Of a DNA stretch of 9,077 nucleotides, positions 1-5,493 are shown one piece after another. Under the pieces are notes generated by a model. The model did no database searches and was not told the DNA's origin. It saw nothing but the letters and a program-made list of their open reading frames with translations. This DNA is from Lachnospiraceae bacterium (lineage in GTDB: Bacteria > Bacillota > Clostridia > Lachnospirales > Lachnospiraceae): NCBI GenBank assembly GCA_021202575.1, contig JAJQCU010000377.1, forward strand, positions 1 through 9,077, given 5' to 3'. Made by a program: the position numbers and the translations under genes. Positions within the stretch are counted from its first letter, which is position 1. The number at the start of each line of letters is the position of its first letter.

Positions 1-693
1 CAGCTGACAGGTGAGATAAGTATATTTCCCAAAACGGCGCTGTACCTGATAGTGGGTCACAGCCTCTTTGCCGCTTTTATAGTTCACCGCCATTTTCTTG
101 CGGTCCGTGGGGTGTCTGCCGATGGGCGCGTCCACGGTTCCCTTTTCTTCCTCCATACAGCCATAACAGACCGCGTGGTAGACTCTGTGTATCGAGTGCT
201 CCTTTAACTGAGCGGCGATGGCATTGTGGGCCATATCGTTTTTGCAGGCGATCAGGGCTCCTGTGGTATCTTTATCAATGCGGTGGACGATTCCGGGCCG
301 CATGACGCCGTTGATGCCGGAAAGCTCCGCCCCGCAGTGATACATCAGGGCGTTGACCAGCGTGCCGCTGTAATGGCCGGCCGCCGGGTGAACCACCATC
401 CCCTTGGGCTTGTTGACCACAATCACGTCCTGGTCCTCATACAGAATGTCCAGAGGAATATTTTCCGCCAGAATTTCCGGCTGCACCGCGTCAGGCAGGT
501 CAAAGTGAAGCTCATCGTCAGCGGACAGCCGCAAGCCCGGCTTTGCCACCGCCGCGCCGTTGACAGTGACGCCGCCCTCTTTAATTAATTTTTGAATAAA
601 AGATCTGGACAGAGAATCGGTCAGGCCCAAAAGCGCCTTGTCCATCCGTTCCCCGTCCAGTTCCTCTGAGATTTTAAAAATATATGTTTTCAT
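1..693 (-). CDS. rluD: RluD/RluA-family 23S rRNA pseudouridine synthase, 3' end cut by window edge
   Basis: Converts specific uridines in large-subunit rRNA to pseudouridine. I read 231 codons from the ATG at 691-693 to the window edge with no stop; family members are usually about 300 aa, so roughly the last quarter is missing. Residues 1-67 form an S4-type RNA-binding domain (RMDKAL, SFIQKLIKEGGVTVNG). The synthase domain follows, with VVNKPKGMVVHPAAGH (about 92-107) and the catalytic signature HRIDKDTTG (137-145), whose Asp140 is the expected nucleophile; the usual form is HRLDKDTSG. The gene lies 70 nt downstream of lspA, the common lspA-rluD order of Firmicutes. The start has no clear Shine-Dalgarno sequence, and the frame stays open upstream, but homologue-like sequence begins at this ATG. 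Assignment to RluD rather than another RluA-family member rests on the lspA neighbour and the S4 domain. Confidence 0.93.
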   Translation of the reverse strand, partial: MKTYIFKISEELDGERMDKALLGLTDSLSRSFIQKLIKEGGVTVNGAAVAKPGLRLSADDELHFDLPDAVQPEILAENIPLDILYEDQDVIVVNKPKGMVVHPAAGHYSGTLVNALMYHCGAELSGINGVMRPGIVHRIDKDTTGALIACKNDMAHNAIAAQLKEHSIHRVYHAVCYGCMEEEKGTVDAPIGRHPTDRKKMAVNYKSGKEAVTHYQVQRRFGKYTYLTCQL

Positions 694-763
694 ATTTTTG
701 AGTTCAATAAAGAGAGCCCACGGATGCCCGGCGTCCCACAGTCCCGCAGGAGCCAAAGCCTTG

Positions 764-1291
764 TTACCTGCTGTCCTTTTCCGCCTTCGACCCGGGAATA
801 ATGTAGTCCAGATCCGCGCCGCTGTAACGGAATAAAATCAGGAGCACCAGCACTGCTGTTGAAAAGGTGATACAGCAGTCCGCCAGATTGAAAACCGGAA
901 AGTTGATGAGCCGGATATACACGAAGTCGATCACATATTTCAGGGTCAGTCTGTCAATGAAATTTCCAACAGCGCCGCTGCTCATGACTGTCAGCGTATA
1001 GATCAGGGGCAGATATTTGTCATACTTTCTCAGCCGCATAATCTCCAGAACAACAAGTACCAGGAAAGCCGCTGTCAGAATATAAAACAGCCACTGCATC
1101 CCCTGAAGGGTGCCCCAGGCGGCCCCGGTGTTTTCCAGATAGCGAAGCTCCAGCACGCCCTCAATCAGCACGAGAGGATTGCCGCGCAGGGTATTCGACG
1201 CCCAGACCTTAGAGATTCTGTCCAGAACAATGAGAAGGATAAAAAGCGCTCCGCAGCAGACAATCCAGCCTTTGGTCAAAAGTTTCTTCAT
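764..1291 (-). CDS. lspA: Lipoprotein signal peptidase (signal peptidase II)
   Basis: Integral-membrane aspartyl protease that removes signal peptides from diacylglyceryl-modified prolipoproteins. It is 175 aa with four hydrophobic segments (about 9-28, 66-86, 95-113, 139-155). Family motifs are present: LDRISK (23-28), ENTGAAWG (53-60), GAVGNFIDR (106-114), VIDF with catalytic Asp122, and FNLADCC with catalytic Asp138. The ATG (1289-1291) shares its A with the TAA stop of aroB (TAATG), so translation is probably coupled to aroB. A likely client in this window is the lipobox-bearing carboxypeptidase at 5472-6452. The C-terminal tail after residue 156 is polar and not conserved in the family. 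Assignment is secure. Confidence 0.97.
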   Translation of the reverse strand: MKKLLTKGWIVCCGALFILLIVLDRISKVWASNTLRGNPLVLIEGVLELRYLENTGAAWGTLQGMQWLFYILTAAFLVLVVLEIMRLRKYDKYLPLIYTLTVMSSGAVGNFIDRLTLKYVIDFVYIRLINFPVFNLADCCITFSTAVLVLLILFRYSGADLDYIIPGSKAEKDSR

Positions 1292-2400
1292 TACGCTTTC
1301 ATATCCTCTTCGTCAAAATAAATTTCCCCGATGGCCTCCAGAATCTCCTCATCTGTCACCGTGCGGTCGATGAAGGCTTTTCCGATTCTTTTGAGGAGCA
1401 CAAACTTAATACCGCCGGCTTCCCTTTTTTTGTCCAATCTGGTATAGGAAAGCACCTGCTTTGGATCAATTCCGTCCACGGTGATCGGCAGATAGAAGGG
1501 TACGAACATGTCCCGCACCTCATAATATTCCTCAGCAGTGATCAGCTCCTTCTTATAGGAAATAAAGGCGGCGGCCACGCATCCCAGAGCCACGCACTCT
1601 CCGTGCAGCAGTTCAAAGCCCTTCGCCTTCTCAATGGCATGGCCGATGGTATGGCCGAAATTCAATAATGCCCGCTCTCCCTGCTCATATGGATCCTTCT
1701 CCACCACCAGCTTTTTGATGGTGCAGCTCTGATAAATCATGTCCTCCAGCACGGTTTTATCCCTGCTGCAGATTTCGTACATATTGTCAAGAAGCCAAGT
1801 GTAAAAGCCTTCATTCTTAATCAGACCGTGCTTCATGACCTCCGCGAAGCCGTTGAAAAACTGTCGTCCCGGCAGGGTATCCAGGGTATCCACATTCATG
1901 TATACCAGCACCGGCATCTTGAACGCGCCCACCATGTTTTTGTAGCTGTCAAAGTCCACGCCGGTCTTACCGCCGATGGAGGAGTCGCACTGCGCCAGCA
2001 GAGTCGTGGGGACCTGTACAAAGTCCACTCCCCTGAGATACGTGGCCGCGATATAGCCGGTCACATCGCCGACCTCAGCGCCGCCAACGGCCAAAAGCAG
2101 GGCTTTTCTGTCACACTCATTTTCGATGAGCAATTTATAGGATTCCCGGACGGTGTCAAGGGTTTTATGCTCCTCCCCCGCGGGGAAAGCGTATACTGTC
2201 ACATAACGGCACTGCTGATCCAGCAGATCCGCCAGCTGATTGGCGTACAGAGGAGCTACGTTGGTATCGGTGATAATGCAGACACGCCTCTCCTTTATCC
2301 CAAGCTTTTCCATTTCCGGCAATATTTCCTCAAAGCCCTGTGTAATCACAATCTCATAACAGGGCTTTCTGTCTTTCAAAATCGGTAAACGCTGCGCCAT
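1291..2400 (-). CDS. aroB: 3-dehydroquinate synthase
   Basis: Second step of the shikimate pathway: cyclises DAHP to 3-dehydroquinate using NAD+ and a divalent metal in the cytoplasm. The length of 369 aa is typical. Visible are PAGEEHKTLDTV (73-84), the NAD-binding region AVGGAEVGDVTGY (104-116), the strongly conserved block PTTLLAQCDSSIGGKTGVDF (131-150) and KNMVGAF (154-160). Metal ligands are Glu187 in FAEVMKHGLI, His250 in NFGHTIGHAIE and His266 in LLHGE; DKKREAGGIKFVLL (323-336) closes the domain. The third Gly of the usual GGG-x-x-GD signature is Ala108. The ATG at 2398-2400 follows an AAAGGAG ribosome site at a 6-nt gap. It lies after the sepF terminator and directly before lspA, so it should head an aroB-lspA-rluD operon. 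Other sugar-phosphate cyclases of this superfamily are less likely because all AroB motifs are present. Confidence 0.95.
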   Translation of the reverse strand: MAQRLPILKDRKPCYEIVITQGFEEILPEMEKLGIKERRVCIITDTNVAPLYANQLADLLDQQCRYVTVYAFPAGEEHKTLDTVRESYKLLIENECDRKALLLAVGGAEVGDVTGYIAATYLRGVDFVQVPTTLLAQCDSSIGGKTGVDFDSYKNMVGAFKMPVLVYMNVDTLDTLPGRQFFNGFAEVMKHGLIKNEGFYTWLLDNMYEICSRDKTVLEDMIYQSCTIKKLVVEKDPYEQGERALLNFGHTIGHAIEKAKGFELLHGECVALGCVAAAFISYKKELITAEEYYEVRDMFVPFYLPITVDGIDPKQVLSYTRLDKKREAGGIKFVLLKRIGKAFIDRTVTDEEILEAIGEIYFDEEDMKA

Positions 2401-2418
2401 TCTTTTCTCCTTTTCATA

Positions 2419-2444
2419 TCCGGAACAAAAATCCGGAAGCTTCC
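2419..2444 (-). repeat. Two overlapping palindromes in the aroB leader
   Basis: Just upstream of the aroB ribosome site, TCCGGA occurs at 2419-2424 and 2432-2437. Because TCCGGA is self-complementary, the two copies can form a 6-bp hairpin with a 7-nt loop. The right copy overlaps a separate 10-bp palindrome, GGAAGCTTCC, at 2435-2444, so the two structures are mutually exclusive. In the RNA this would lie about 9 nt from the aroB Shine-Dalgarno. Whether it does anything is unknown; I see no T-box or known riboswitch signature around it and no convincing -35/-10 pair in 2401-2511. Confidence 0.4.
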
Positions 2445-2511
2445 CTGTAAATTGGGACGGACATATCAGCTATCGCACCGCCCGCTTCATATTTTGAAAA
2501 CGCTGCATCAG

Positions 2512-2544
2512 AAAAAAGCTCCCCCGGACCTGATCTGGGGAAGC
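2512..2544 (-). terminator. Intrinsic terminator of sepF
   Basis: Read on the minus strand: GCTTCCCC (2537-2544), an 11-nt loop (2526-2536), GGGGGAGC (2518-2525), then six T (2512-2517). The stem is 8 bp with one G-U pair and is very GC-rich, directly followed by the U-tract, as expected of a Rho-independent terminator. It begins 14 nt after the sepF TGA and separates sepF from aroB. Confidence 0.88.
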
Positions 2545-2558
2545 CCTTCATCAAATGA

Positions 2559-3074
2559 TCAATATGTATCGTCCTGCTGGTTCTGCCTGAAGACCTCGAG
2601 GAAATCCCCGGAAATCTCCACCGACGCGGGAGTCACGATAAAAATACGCTGGGAAATCTTCTGCAGATTCCCATCCATGGCATAGCAGCTTCCGGAGGTA
2701 AAATCCAGAATCCTCTGTGCGGACATTTCATCAATATCCTCCAGATTGAGGACTACAGTGCGGTTCTGCAGCAAAGTATCTGTGATGTCACGGGTTTCAT
2801 CTACCCTTGTGGGTTTAATTACACAAACTTCCATGCTGTCTCCTATATTGACATTGCGTTTCTGTCTCATGGGTACAGGCCTGCTGGCCCTTCTCACTGT
2901 CCTGGGCGCCGTCTCAGGCTCCGGGTCCGGCACTGCCCTGATATTGCTGACCGGGGATTCCGCGGGTCCATGATCGTCCACTTCATCAGGAATATCGTCG
3001 TATTCGTCAAAATCCTGATCATCGTTCTCGTTGCCTATGGTAATAAATTTTACAAGATTATCCACTACACTCAT
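2559..3074 (-). CDS. sepF: SepF, FtsZ-associated cell-division protein
   Basis: SepF bundles FtsZ filaments and tethers them to the membrane at the division septum in Gram-positive bacteria. From the ATG at 3072-3074 it is 171 aa. Residues 1-14 (MSVVDNLVKFITIG) match the short amphipathic membrane-targeting helix expected at the very N-terminus. A strongly acidic then Pro/Arg-rich linker follows (about 15-75), then the SepF core domain (about 81-157) with RTVVLNLEDID, RILDFTSGSCYAMDG, LQKISQRIFIVTP. A longer reading from a TTG at 3177-3179 would add 35 residues, but that TTG is part of the promoter -35 box, would bury the membrane helix, and lies upstream of the inferred transcript start. The internal ATG has GAGGAG 7 nt upstream. 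The gene appears monocistronic, with its own promoter and terminator. Confidence 0.95.
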   Translation of the reverse strand: MSVVDNLVKFITIGNENDDQDFDEYDDIPDEVDDHGPAESPVSNIRAVPDPEPETAPRTVRRASRPVPMRQKRNVNIGDSMEVCVIKPTRVDETRDITDTLLQNRTVVLNLEDIDEMSAQRILDFTSGSCYAMDGNLQKISQRIFIVTPASVEISGDFLEVFRQNQQDDTY

Positions 3075-3081
3075 GGGAATG

Positions 3082-3087
3082 CTCCTC
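3082..3087 (-). promoter_or_regulatory. Ribosome binding site deciding the sepF start
   Basis: GAGGAG on the minus strand, 7 nt from the ATG at 3074. It supports the 171-aa SepF over the longer TTG-started reading. Confidence 0.85.
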
Positions 3088-3150
3088 GCCAGCACACAGG
3101 CCTGTTCTATGACGGAGCAATCCGCCGCGCCCGTACTCTGCATTGGTTTT

Positions 3151-3179
3151 ATTATCGTCTTTTTTGCGTTGGATGTCAA
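3151..3179 (-). promoter_or_regulatory. Sigma-70/SigA-type promoter of sepF
   Basis: Minus strand TTGACA (3174-3179), exactly 17 nt, GATAAT (3151-3156): a perfect -35 and a 5-of-6 -10 at optimal spacing. The transcript should start near 3144, leaving about 70 nt of leader before sepF. It sits in the 152-nt gap after the HlyD-like gene, where I see no terminator, so some transcription from upstream may also enter sepF. Confidence 0.85.
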
Positions 3180-3226
3180 CTGCCAATTCTCTTTTGATAT
3201 ACAAAAAGTTTACAAAGCTGACATCA

Positions 3227-4630
3227 CTATTCATAAATAAAATCATTCTCATCCACAGCGTCCGCGTTCAGCACAATGTAATCATACACGCTCAGCCCAT
3301 AGGTGGTGTTGGACTGGACAATGGCATATAGCTCGTTTTCCTCCAGAATCGTGATCTGGCGGAACTCCGCGTAGCCTTTATTGATATTATATACCCCTGT
3401 CAGTACTCCTGTACTCTGCACGGAATAAACGTCTGAGCTGTCAAGCTTGTAGATCCGGGTGCCCAGCTCGATGGAGGCGTCGTCAAGATAATAATAATTT
3501 TCCTTCAGCGAATAAGGCTCCACCTCGGTCCTTGTGACGGTCAGCCCCTCCTCGCCGTAGGACTCAATGAGAATGTAATAGGCGTCCTCCTCCTCCACAT
3601 AGCTTACGTACTCCTCCGGCACAAGGTAGAAGGACTTTTCCACAATGGAGGAAATGGGAATTTTGCGCCCCGTGTCATCGTCAGTGACGATCTCAATCTC
3701 CAGAAAGCGGTCCGAGGAGAAATTTACGCTGCCGCTCTGAAATGAGAGGACAAGGAGCGTCTCCCCCAGGCTGTTGGTGGGGGTTGATACCTCCGCCCAC
3801 AGCAGGAGGTCATTTTTCAGAAAGCGGACCTGCACAACCTCCTCCGAGAGATAATATTCCACATTTTCCTCATCAGCGCCCACAATCACCACATCCCAGT
3901 ATTCGGAGGGCTGAACCTTGTATACGGCCTCTCCCTCCGCCACCAGGGAGTTGCTGACAAGCTCTGTGCGGGAGTATGTAGCAGAATCGTCAAAGAGCGA
4001 GGAGGTAACCTCCTCCACAGTCAGATCCTCCAGGCCGTCAATCCAATATGCTACAATGCCGGTATCGGAGGCGTAATGGTATTCAATCATGCTGCTGGTG
4101 CTGCTGTAAAGAGAGTCAATATTTTCCAGGAGGAGGTTATTGACAAGCTTGTCCGTCTTCGAGGTCAGCGTAGTGTGAAGGTCATACACGGAGGAGAAGC
4201 TGTCGTCACTGTACTTTTCGAGAAAGCTGTCGATCAGGTAGCGAAATTCCTCCTTATCGCTGTCGGAAAGGGAATTCTCGTCCGCACTCAGAAGATCCGT
4301 GTAGTCCTTGATGGTGCCGCTGGAATCCAGAGTATACACCAGGTTCCCCACAGCGACACGATCCTTCTCTGCGGTAAAATAATTGACATAACCGGCGCCG
4401 GTGCTGTACACGACATTCTCCTCACGGACAATGACGCCGGTGTAGCGGGTATCCTCCACCAGCGTTCCCTCCCGGACCTGATAGCTCTGAATCTGTTCCC
4501 TGGAAAGAAAGGTGGCTACACAGACCATCACGTAGATAAAGACGACAGCCAGAATGATGACGCCGATATTCAGTTTTGACTGTTTCGGAAAAGAGACTAC
4601 ATTGTCTCTTCTGTCTGCGTTTCCAGCCAC
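3227..4630 (-). CDS. Single-pass membrane protein resembling HlyD/membrane-fusion adaptors
   Basis: 467 aa. Residues 1-19 are a short cytoplasmic tail rich in basic residues; one strong transmembrane segment lies at about 20-42; the rest is probably extracytoplasmic, very acidic and rich in Ser, Tyr and Val. The stretch after the membrane (REGTLVEDTRYTGVIVREENVV, then GAGYVNYFTAEKDRVAVGNLVYTLDSSG, about 78-105) looks like the half-lipoyl fold found in HlyD-type adaptors, and the middle region (105-210) is compatible with helices. No ABC or RND transporter lies in the window, so an export role is unsupported; the position between a P-loop gene and sepF suggests an envelope or division role (inference). 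The start is GTG at 4628-4630, with GGAGG (4635-4639) only 4 nt upstream; no ATG fits better. Stop is TAG. Confidence 0.72.
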   Translation of the reverse strand: MAGNADRRDNVVSFPKQSKLNIGVIILAVVFIYVMVCVATFLSREQIQSYQVREGTLVEDTRYTGVIVREENVVYSTGAGYVNYFTAEKDRVAVGNLVYTLDSSGTIKDYTDLLSADENSLSDSDKEEFRYLIDSFLEKYSDDSFSSVYDLHTTLTSKTDKLVNNLLLENIDSLYSSTSSMIEYHYASDTGIVAYWIDGLEDLTVEEVTSSLFDDSATYSRTELVSNSLVAEGEAVYKVQPSEYWDVVIVGADEENVEYYLSEEVVQVRFLKNDLLLWAEVSTPTNSLGETLLVLSFQSGSVNFSSDRFLEIEIVTDDDTGRKIPISSIVEKSFYLVPEEYVSYVEEEDAYYILIESYGEEGLTVTRTEVEPYSLKENYYYLDDASIELGTRIYKLDSSDVYSVQSTGVLTGVYNINKGYAEFRQITILEENELYAIVQSNTTYGLSVYDYIVLNADAVDENDFIYE

Positions 4631-4655
4631 GCTGCCTCCAAATTCACTTCGATGC

Positions 4656-4682
4656 TACTGTTCACAGCCGCTGTGAATAGTA
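4656..4682. repeat. 27-bp near-perfect dyad upstream of the HlyD-like gene
   Basis: TTCACAGC (4661-4668), one central base (4669), GCTGTGAA (4670-4677) form 8-bp perfect arms. After one mismatch (4660/4678), four further bases match (TACT at 4656-4659 against AGTA at 4679-4682). The length and symmetry fit either an operator for a dimeric regulator or a dispersed palindromic repeat. It lies about 17 nt from the Shine-Dalgarno of the HlyD-like gene. A copy search in the genome would separate the two readings. Confidence 0.6.
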
Positions 4683-4700
4683 ACATTTTAGTTACAAAAT
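4680..4700. repeat. Small nested inverted repeats next to the dyad
   Basis: GTAAC (4680-4684) and GTTAC (4691-4695) form an inverted repeat with a 6-nt spacer. Interleaved with it, ATTTT (4685-4689) and AAAAT (4696-4700) form another. Together with the dyad on one side and the UUCG hairpin on the other, nearly every base from 4656 to 4726 belongs to some inverted repeat. Each is short and could be chance on its own. Confidence 0.35.
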
Positions 4701-4726
4701 GGAGAATGTGCCGAAGCACATTCTCC
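4696..4726 (-). terminator. 11-bp perfect hairpin with UUCG loop, probable terminator of the P-loop gene
   Basis: On the minus strand GGAGAATGTGC (4716-4726), TTCG, GCACATTCTCC (4701-4711): a perfect 11-bp stem closed by the extra-stable C(UUCG)G tetraloop, followed by A and only four T (4696-4699). It starts 32 nt after the TAG stop of the P-loop gene. The weak U-tract makes it a less certain terminator than the one after sepF; it could instead protect the 3' end of the message or act as a processing structure. Confidence 0.6.
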
Positions 4727-4758
4727 GCATGCATTGCTTTTTTGATTCATCCGGGAGC

Positions 4759-5178
4759 CTATACGGCAATCTCAATATCGGATTTCAGGGCCTCGGGAAT
4801 GTCGGCTCCATCCAGAGAAATGCTGATTGTGAAATCCACATGAAATTTCTCGCCGAGCGCCCTGATCTTCTGAATGGCGGGAGTGATATCCTGCCCTTCC
4901 AGCTTCGCGATCTTTAAGAAGCTGTCAAGATATATCGCCTGCAGGTCATGATCCTGTGAGATAATGCCCGCGAGAAAGCCGATGAACTCGTCCGCGTCAC
5001 TGATCATGTAATCTGTCACATTGATCAGGCGGATCTTATTATTTAACTCATACATATGCTTGGTGCTCTTGTCAAGATAGACAATGTTGCCTTCCACCGT
5101 TTTGATATGGCTGTTAACCTTATCCAGTAATGCCTTTGTCTTGCCCTTGCCCTTGTCGCCAACAATTAACTGAACCAT
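4759..5178 (-). CDS. Small P-loop NTPase-like protein, function unknown
   Basis: 139 aa. A Walker A motif GDKGKGKT occupies residues 7-14, and the hydrophobic strand AIYLDSF (81-87) is a plausible Walker B with Asp85. No further domain follows, so it is about the minimal size of a RecA-like or twitching-ATPase-like core. No signal peptide or membrane segment, so probably cytoplasmic. I do not recognise a named family and assign no function. The ATG at 5176-5178 has AGGAGG 7 nt upstream. It has its own strong promoter (5259-5287) and is followed by a stable hairpin, so it looks like a separately transcribed gene between the min-rodA-dac operon and the HlyD-like gene. Walker A is clear; nucleotide binding is inferred, and catalysis is not shown. 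Confidence 0.8.
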   Translation of the reverse strand: MVQLIVGDKGKGKTKALLDKVNSHIKTVEGNIVYLDKSTKHMYELNNKIRLINVTDYMISDADEFIGFLAGIISQDHDLQAIYLDSFLKIAKLEGQDITPAIQKIRALGEKFHVDFTISISLDGADIPEALKSDIEIAV

Positions 5179-5258
5179 ATGTAGTCCTCCTAAAAAGTGA
5201 AATGTACATCATTCCCAGTACAGAGAAGCCTGTCCGCTGCGAACGATCCGTTACAGGT

Positions 5259-5287
5259 ATTATAGTAAATCTGCCCTCAAAAATCAA
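5259..5287 (-). promoter_or_regulatory. Sigma-70/SigA-type promoter of the P-loop gene
   Basis: Minus strand TTGATT (5282-5287), 17 nt, TATAAT (5259-5264): a perfect -10 and a 4-of-6 -35 at optimal spacing. The start point would be near 5252, giving a leader of about 74 nt. That leader contains a small inverted repeat TGTAC/GTACA with a 10-nt spacer just before the ribosome site. Confidence 0.82.
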
Positions 5288-5345
5288 CCACTTTCACAAA
5301 TTCTTTGACAGTACCTCAGCATCTCTTCAATACCGCTGAATTATT

Positions 5346-5493
5346 CTTTTCCGAAGCTTTTTAACTGACCAGCTCCAGCATCCCTTTCCCGAAGCTCTTA
5401 ACTGACCAGCACCGCATTCCTTTACTGAGGCGCCTAACAGACCAGCACCGGCATCCCTTTTCCTGAAGCTCTTAACTGACCAGCTCCAGCATC
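5346..5493 (-). repeat. Four tandem copies of the 3' end of the carboxypeptidase gene
   Basis: Units on the minus strand: 5493-5456 (38 bp), 5455-5419 (37), 5418-5383 (36) and 5382-5346 (37). Each begins G/AATGC, continues with a form of GGTGCTGGTCAGTTAA and ends in GCTTC-GGAAA-type sequence. Unit 1 holds the last seven codons and stop of dac; units 1 and 4 share their first 22 bases exactly, while unit 2 is the most diverged. The first three units total 111 bp (37 codons), so unit 4 is in the dac frame and repeats M-L-E-L-V-S-stop, with TAA at 5361-5363. No in-frame stop occurs between the two stops. A more degenerate fifth copy may lie at about 5288-5323. I see no clear intrinsic terminator in 5179-5471; apart from the repeats this gap holds only the promoter and leader of the P-loop gene. 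Confidence 0.88.

Noticed and set aside
226..588. 120-codon open frame on the plus strand opposite rluD
   Set aside because: The minus strand carries the full pseudouridine synthase signature across the same bases.
1828..2388. 186-codon open frame on the plus strand opposite aroB
   Set aside because: It is an antisense shadow of a firmly identified gene; its translation shows no recognisable domain and there is no ribosome site suited to it.
2401..2558. Possible T-box or other riboswitch ahead of aroB
   Set aside because: No T-box consensus or known aptamer core is visible, and the only strong terminator belongs to the 3' end of sepF.
3190..3215. CTTTTTG-TATAT-CAAAAG as a terminator for the HlyD-like gene
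   Set aside because: The stem is AT-only apart from its ends, has a bulge and no following U-tract.
4076..4579. 167-codon open frame on the plus strand opposite the HlyD-like gene
   Set aside because: Antisense to a coherent membrane protein; composition follows from the acidic codons of the other strand and no motif is visible.
5346..5493. Repeat array considered as CRISPR
   Set aside because: The units are contiguous diverged copies of the dac 3' end with no unique spacers and no cas genes.
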